Positions 5,539 to 5,771 of a stretch of DNA of 5,771 nucleotides are shown in pieces. Source of the stretch: Oscillospiraceae bacterium. GTDB taxonomy: Bacteria > Bacillota > Clostridia > Oscillospirales > Ruminococcaceae. The stretch lies in assembly GCA_031271475.1 (NCBI GenBank), contig JAISVP010000152.1:1-5771 (forward strand), in the 5' to 3' direction. Below the pieces are notes generated by a model. It was not told where the DNA came from, searched no databases, and was given only the letters and a program-made list of their open reading frames with translations. Numbering within the stretch: the first letter of the stretch is position 1; every line of letters starts with the position of its first letter. The position numbers and the translations under genes are program-made.

Positions 5539-5771
5539 ACGTAATCCTCCTTAAATTAATGTCAATATATTCAAATTCGACTTTTATTGCGTTTTCGGGG
5601 AGGAATTCAGAGATATTCTCCGCCCATTCAATAGCGAAAACGCCGTCACGGTAATCGAAAAACCCGGTGCTTTCGAGACTTTCAAAGCCGGTAATCCTGT
5701 ACATATCGAAGTGGTACAGGGTAATATTTTTCCCGTGATATTCATTAACAATAGCAAAAGTGGGCGAAGAC
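5522..5771 (-). CDS. tsaE: tRNA t6A biosynthesis ATPase TsaE (3' part only)
   Basis: Only the last 82 residues are in the window; the 5' end, including the Walker A motif, lies beyond the right edge. The visible part starts with SSPTF, the TsaE switch motif, then LYHFDMYR and FAIEWAEN, both conserved in the family. TsaE is a P-loop ATPase that binds the TsaB-TsaD complex and resets it during t6A formation. The stop codon (5522-5524) lies inside tsaB, giving a 17-base overlap in a different frame, so the ribosome binding site of tsaB is within tsaE. The reading frame is open across all visible codons. The call is secure despite truncation. Confidence 0.93.
   Translation of the reverse strand, partial: SSPTFAIVNEYHGKNITLYHFDMYRITGFESLESTGFFDYRDGVFAIEWAENISEFLPENAIKVEFEYIDINLRRITFDTVS
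5546..5552 (-). promoter_or_regulatory. Ribosome binding site that fixes the TTG start of tsaB
   Basis: A perfect AAGGAGG on the minus strand ends seven bases before TTG at 5536-5538. It lies within the coding sequence of tsaE, close to its stop, an arrangement that suits translational coupling of tsaE and tsaB. The next possible starts downstream would cut into the conserved N-terminal strand. Confidence 0.85.

Overview
The window is a compact, bacterial, single-strand gene cluster: seven protein-coding genes, all on the minus strand, so in transcription order (right to left) tsaE (3' part only), tsaB, rpiB, prs, mreD, mrdA and an mgsA-like gene. No tRNA, rRNA, CRISPR array, transposase or prophage gene is visible. 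The gene families, strong AAGGAGG-type ribosome binding sites, a likely TTG start and an mreD-mrdA pair close to a methylglyoxal-synthase gene all point to a Gram-positive anaerobe of the class Clostridia, probably near Lachnospiraceae or Oscillospiraceae. That placement is inference from gene content, not from a search.

Right part (about 3253-5771): tsaE, tsaB, rpiB and prs are packed with overlaps or gaps of 5-19 bases and are almost certainly co-transcribed and translationally coupled. TsaE and TsaB belong to the machinery that makes threonylcarbamoyladenosine (t6A37) in tRNA. RpiB makes ribose-5-phosphate and Prs turns it into PRPP, so these two form consecutive steps feeding nucleotide, histidine and tryptophan synthesis. 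The Prs is a long, divergent form (371 residues against about 315).

Middle part (631-3210): mreD and mrdA encode a membrane subunit and the transpeptidase (PBP2) of the cell-elongation machinery (Rod complex). Between them lies a 42-base sequence present twice (38 of 42 identical), separated by 24 bases that contain most of an A/T palindrome. One copy supplies the last codons of mreD and its stop; the other ends one base before the mrdA start codon region. mreD and mrdA are in the same frame with only one stop codon between them.

Left part (1-630): a 166-base intergenic region holds a good sigma-A-type promoter (TTGGAA, 17 bases, TGATATAAT), a dyad upstream of it and a hairpin in the leader. 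It drives a gene for an MGS-fold protein that is clearly related to methylglyoxal synthase but has lost several catalytic and phosphate-binding residues. Two tandem hairpins follow the gene, the last at the very edge of the window, and probably end the transcript.

I see no evidence for a new multi-gene system. The points most worth following are the degenerate active site of the MGS-like protein with its own promoter, and the duplicated repeat that has reshaped the mreD-mrdA junction.
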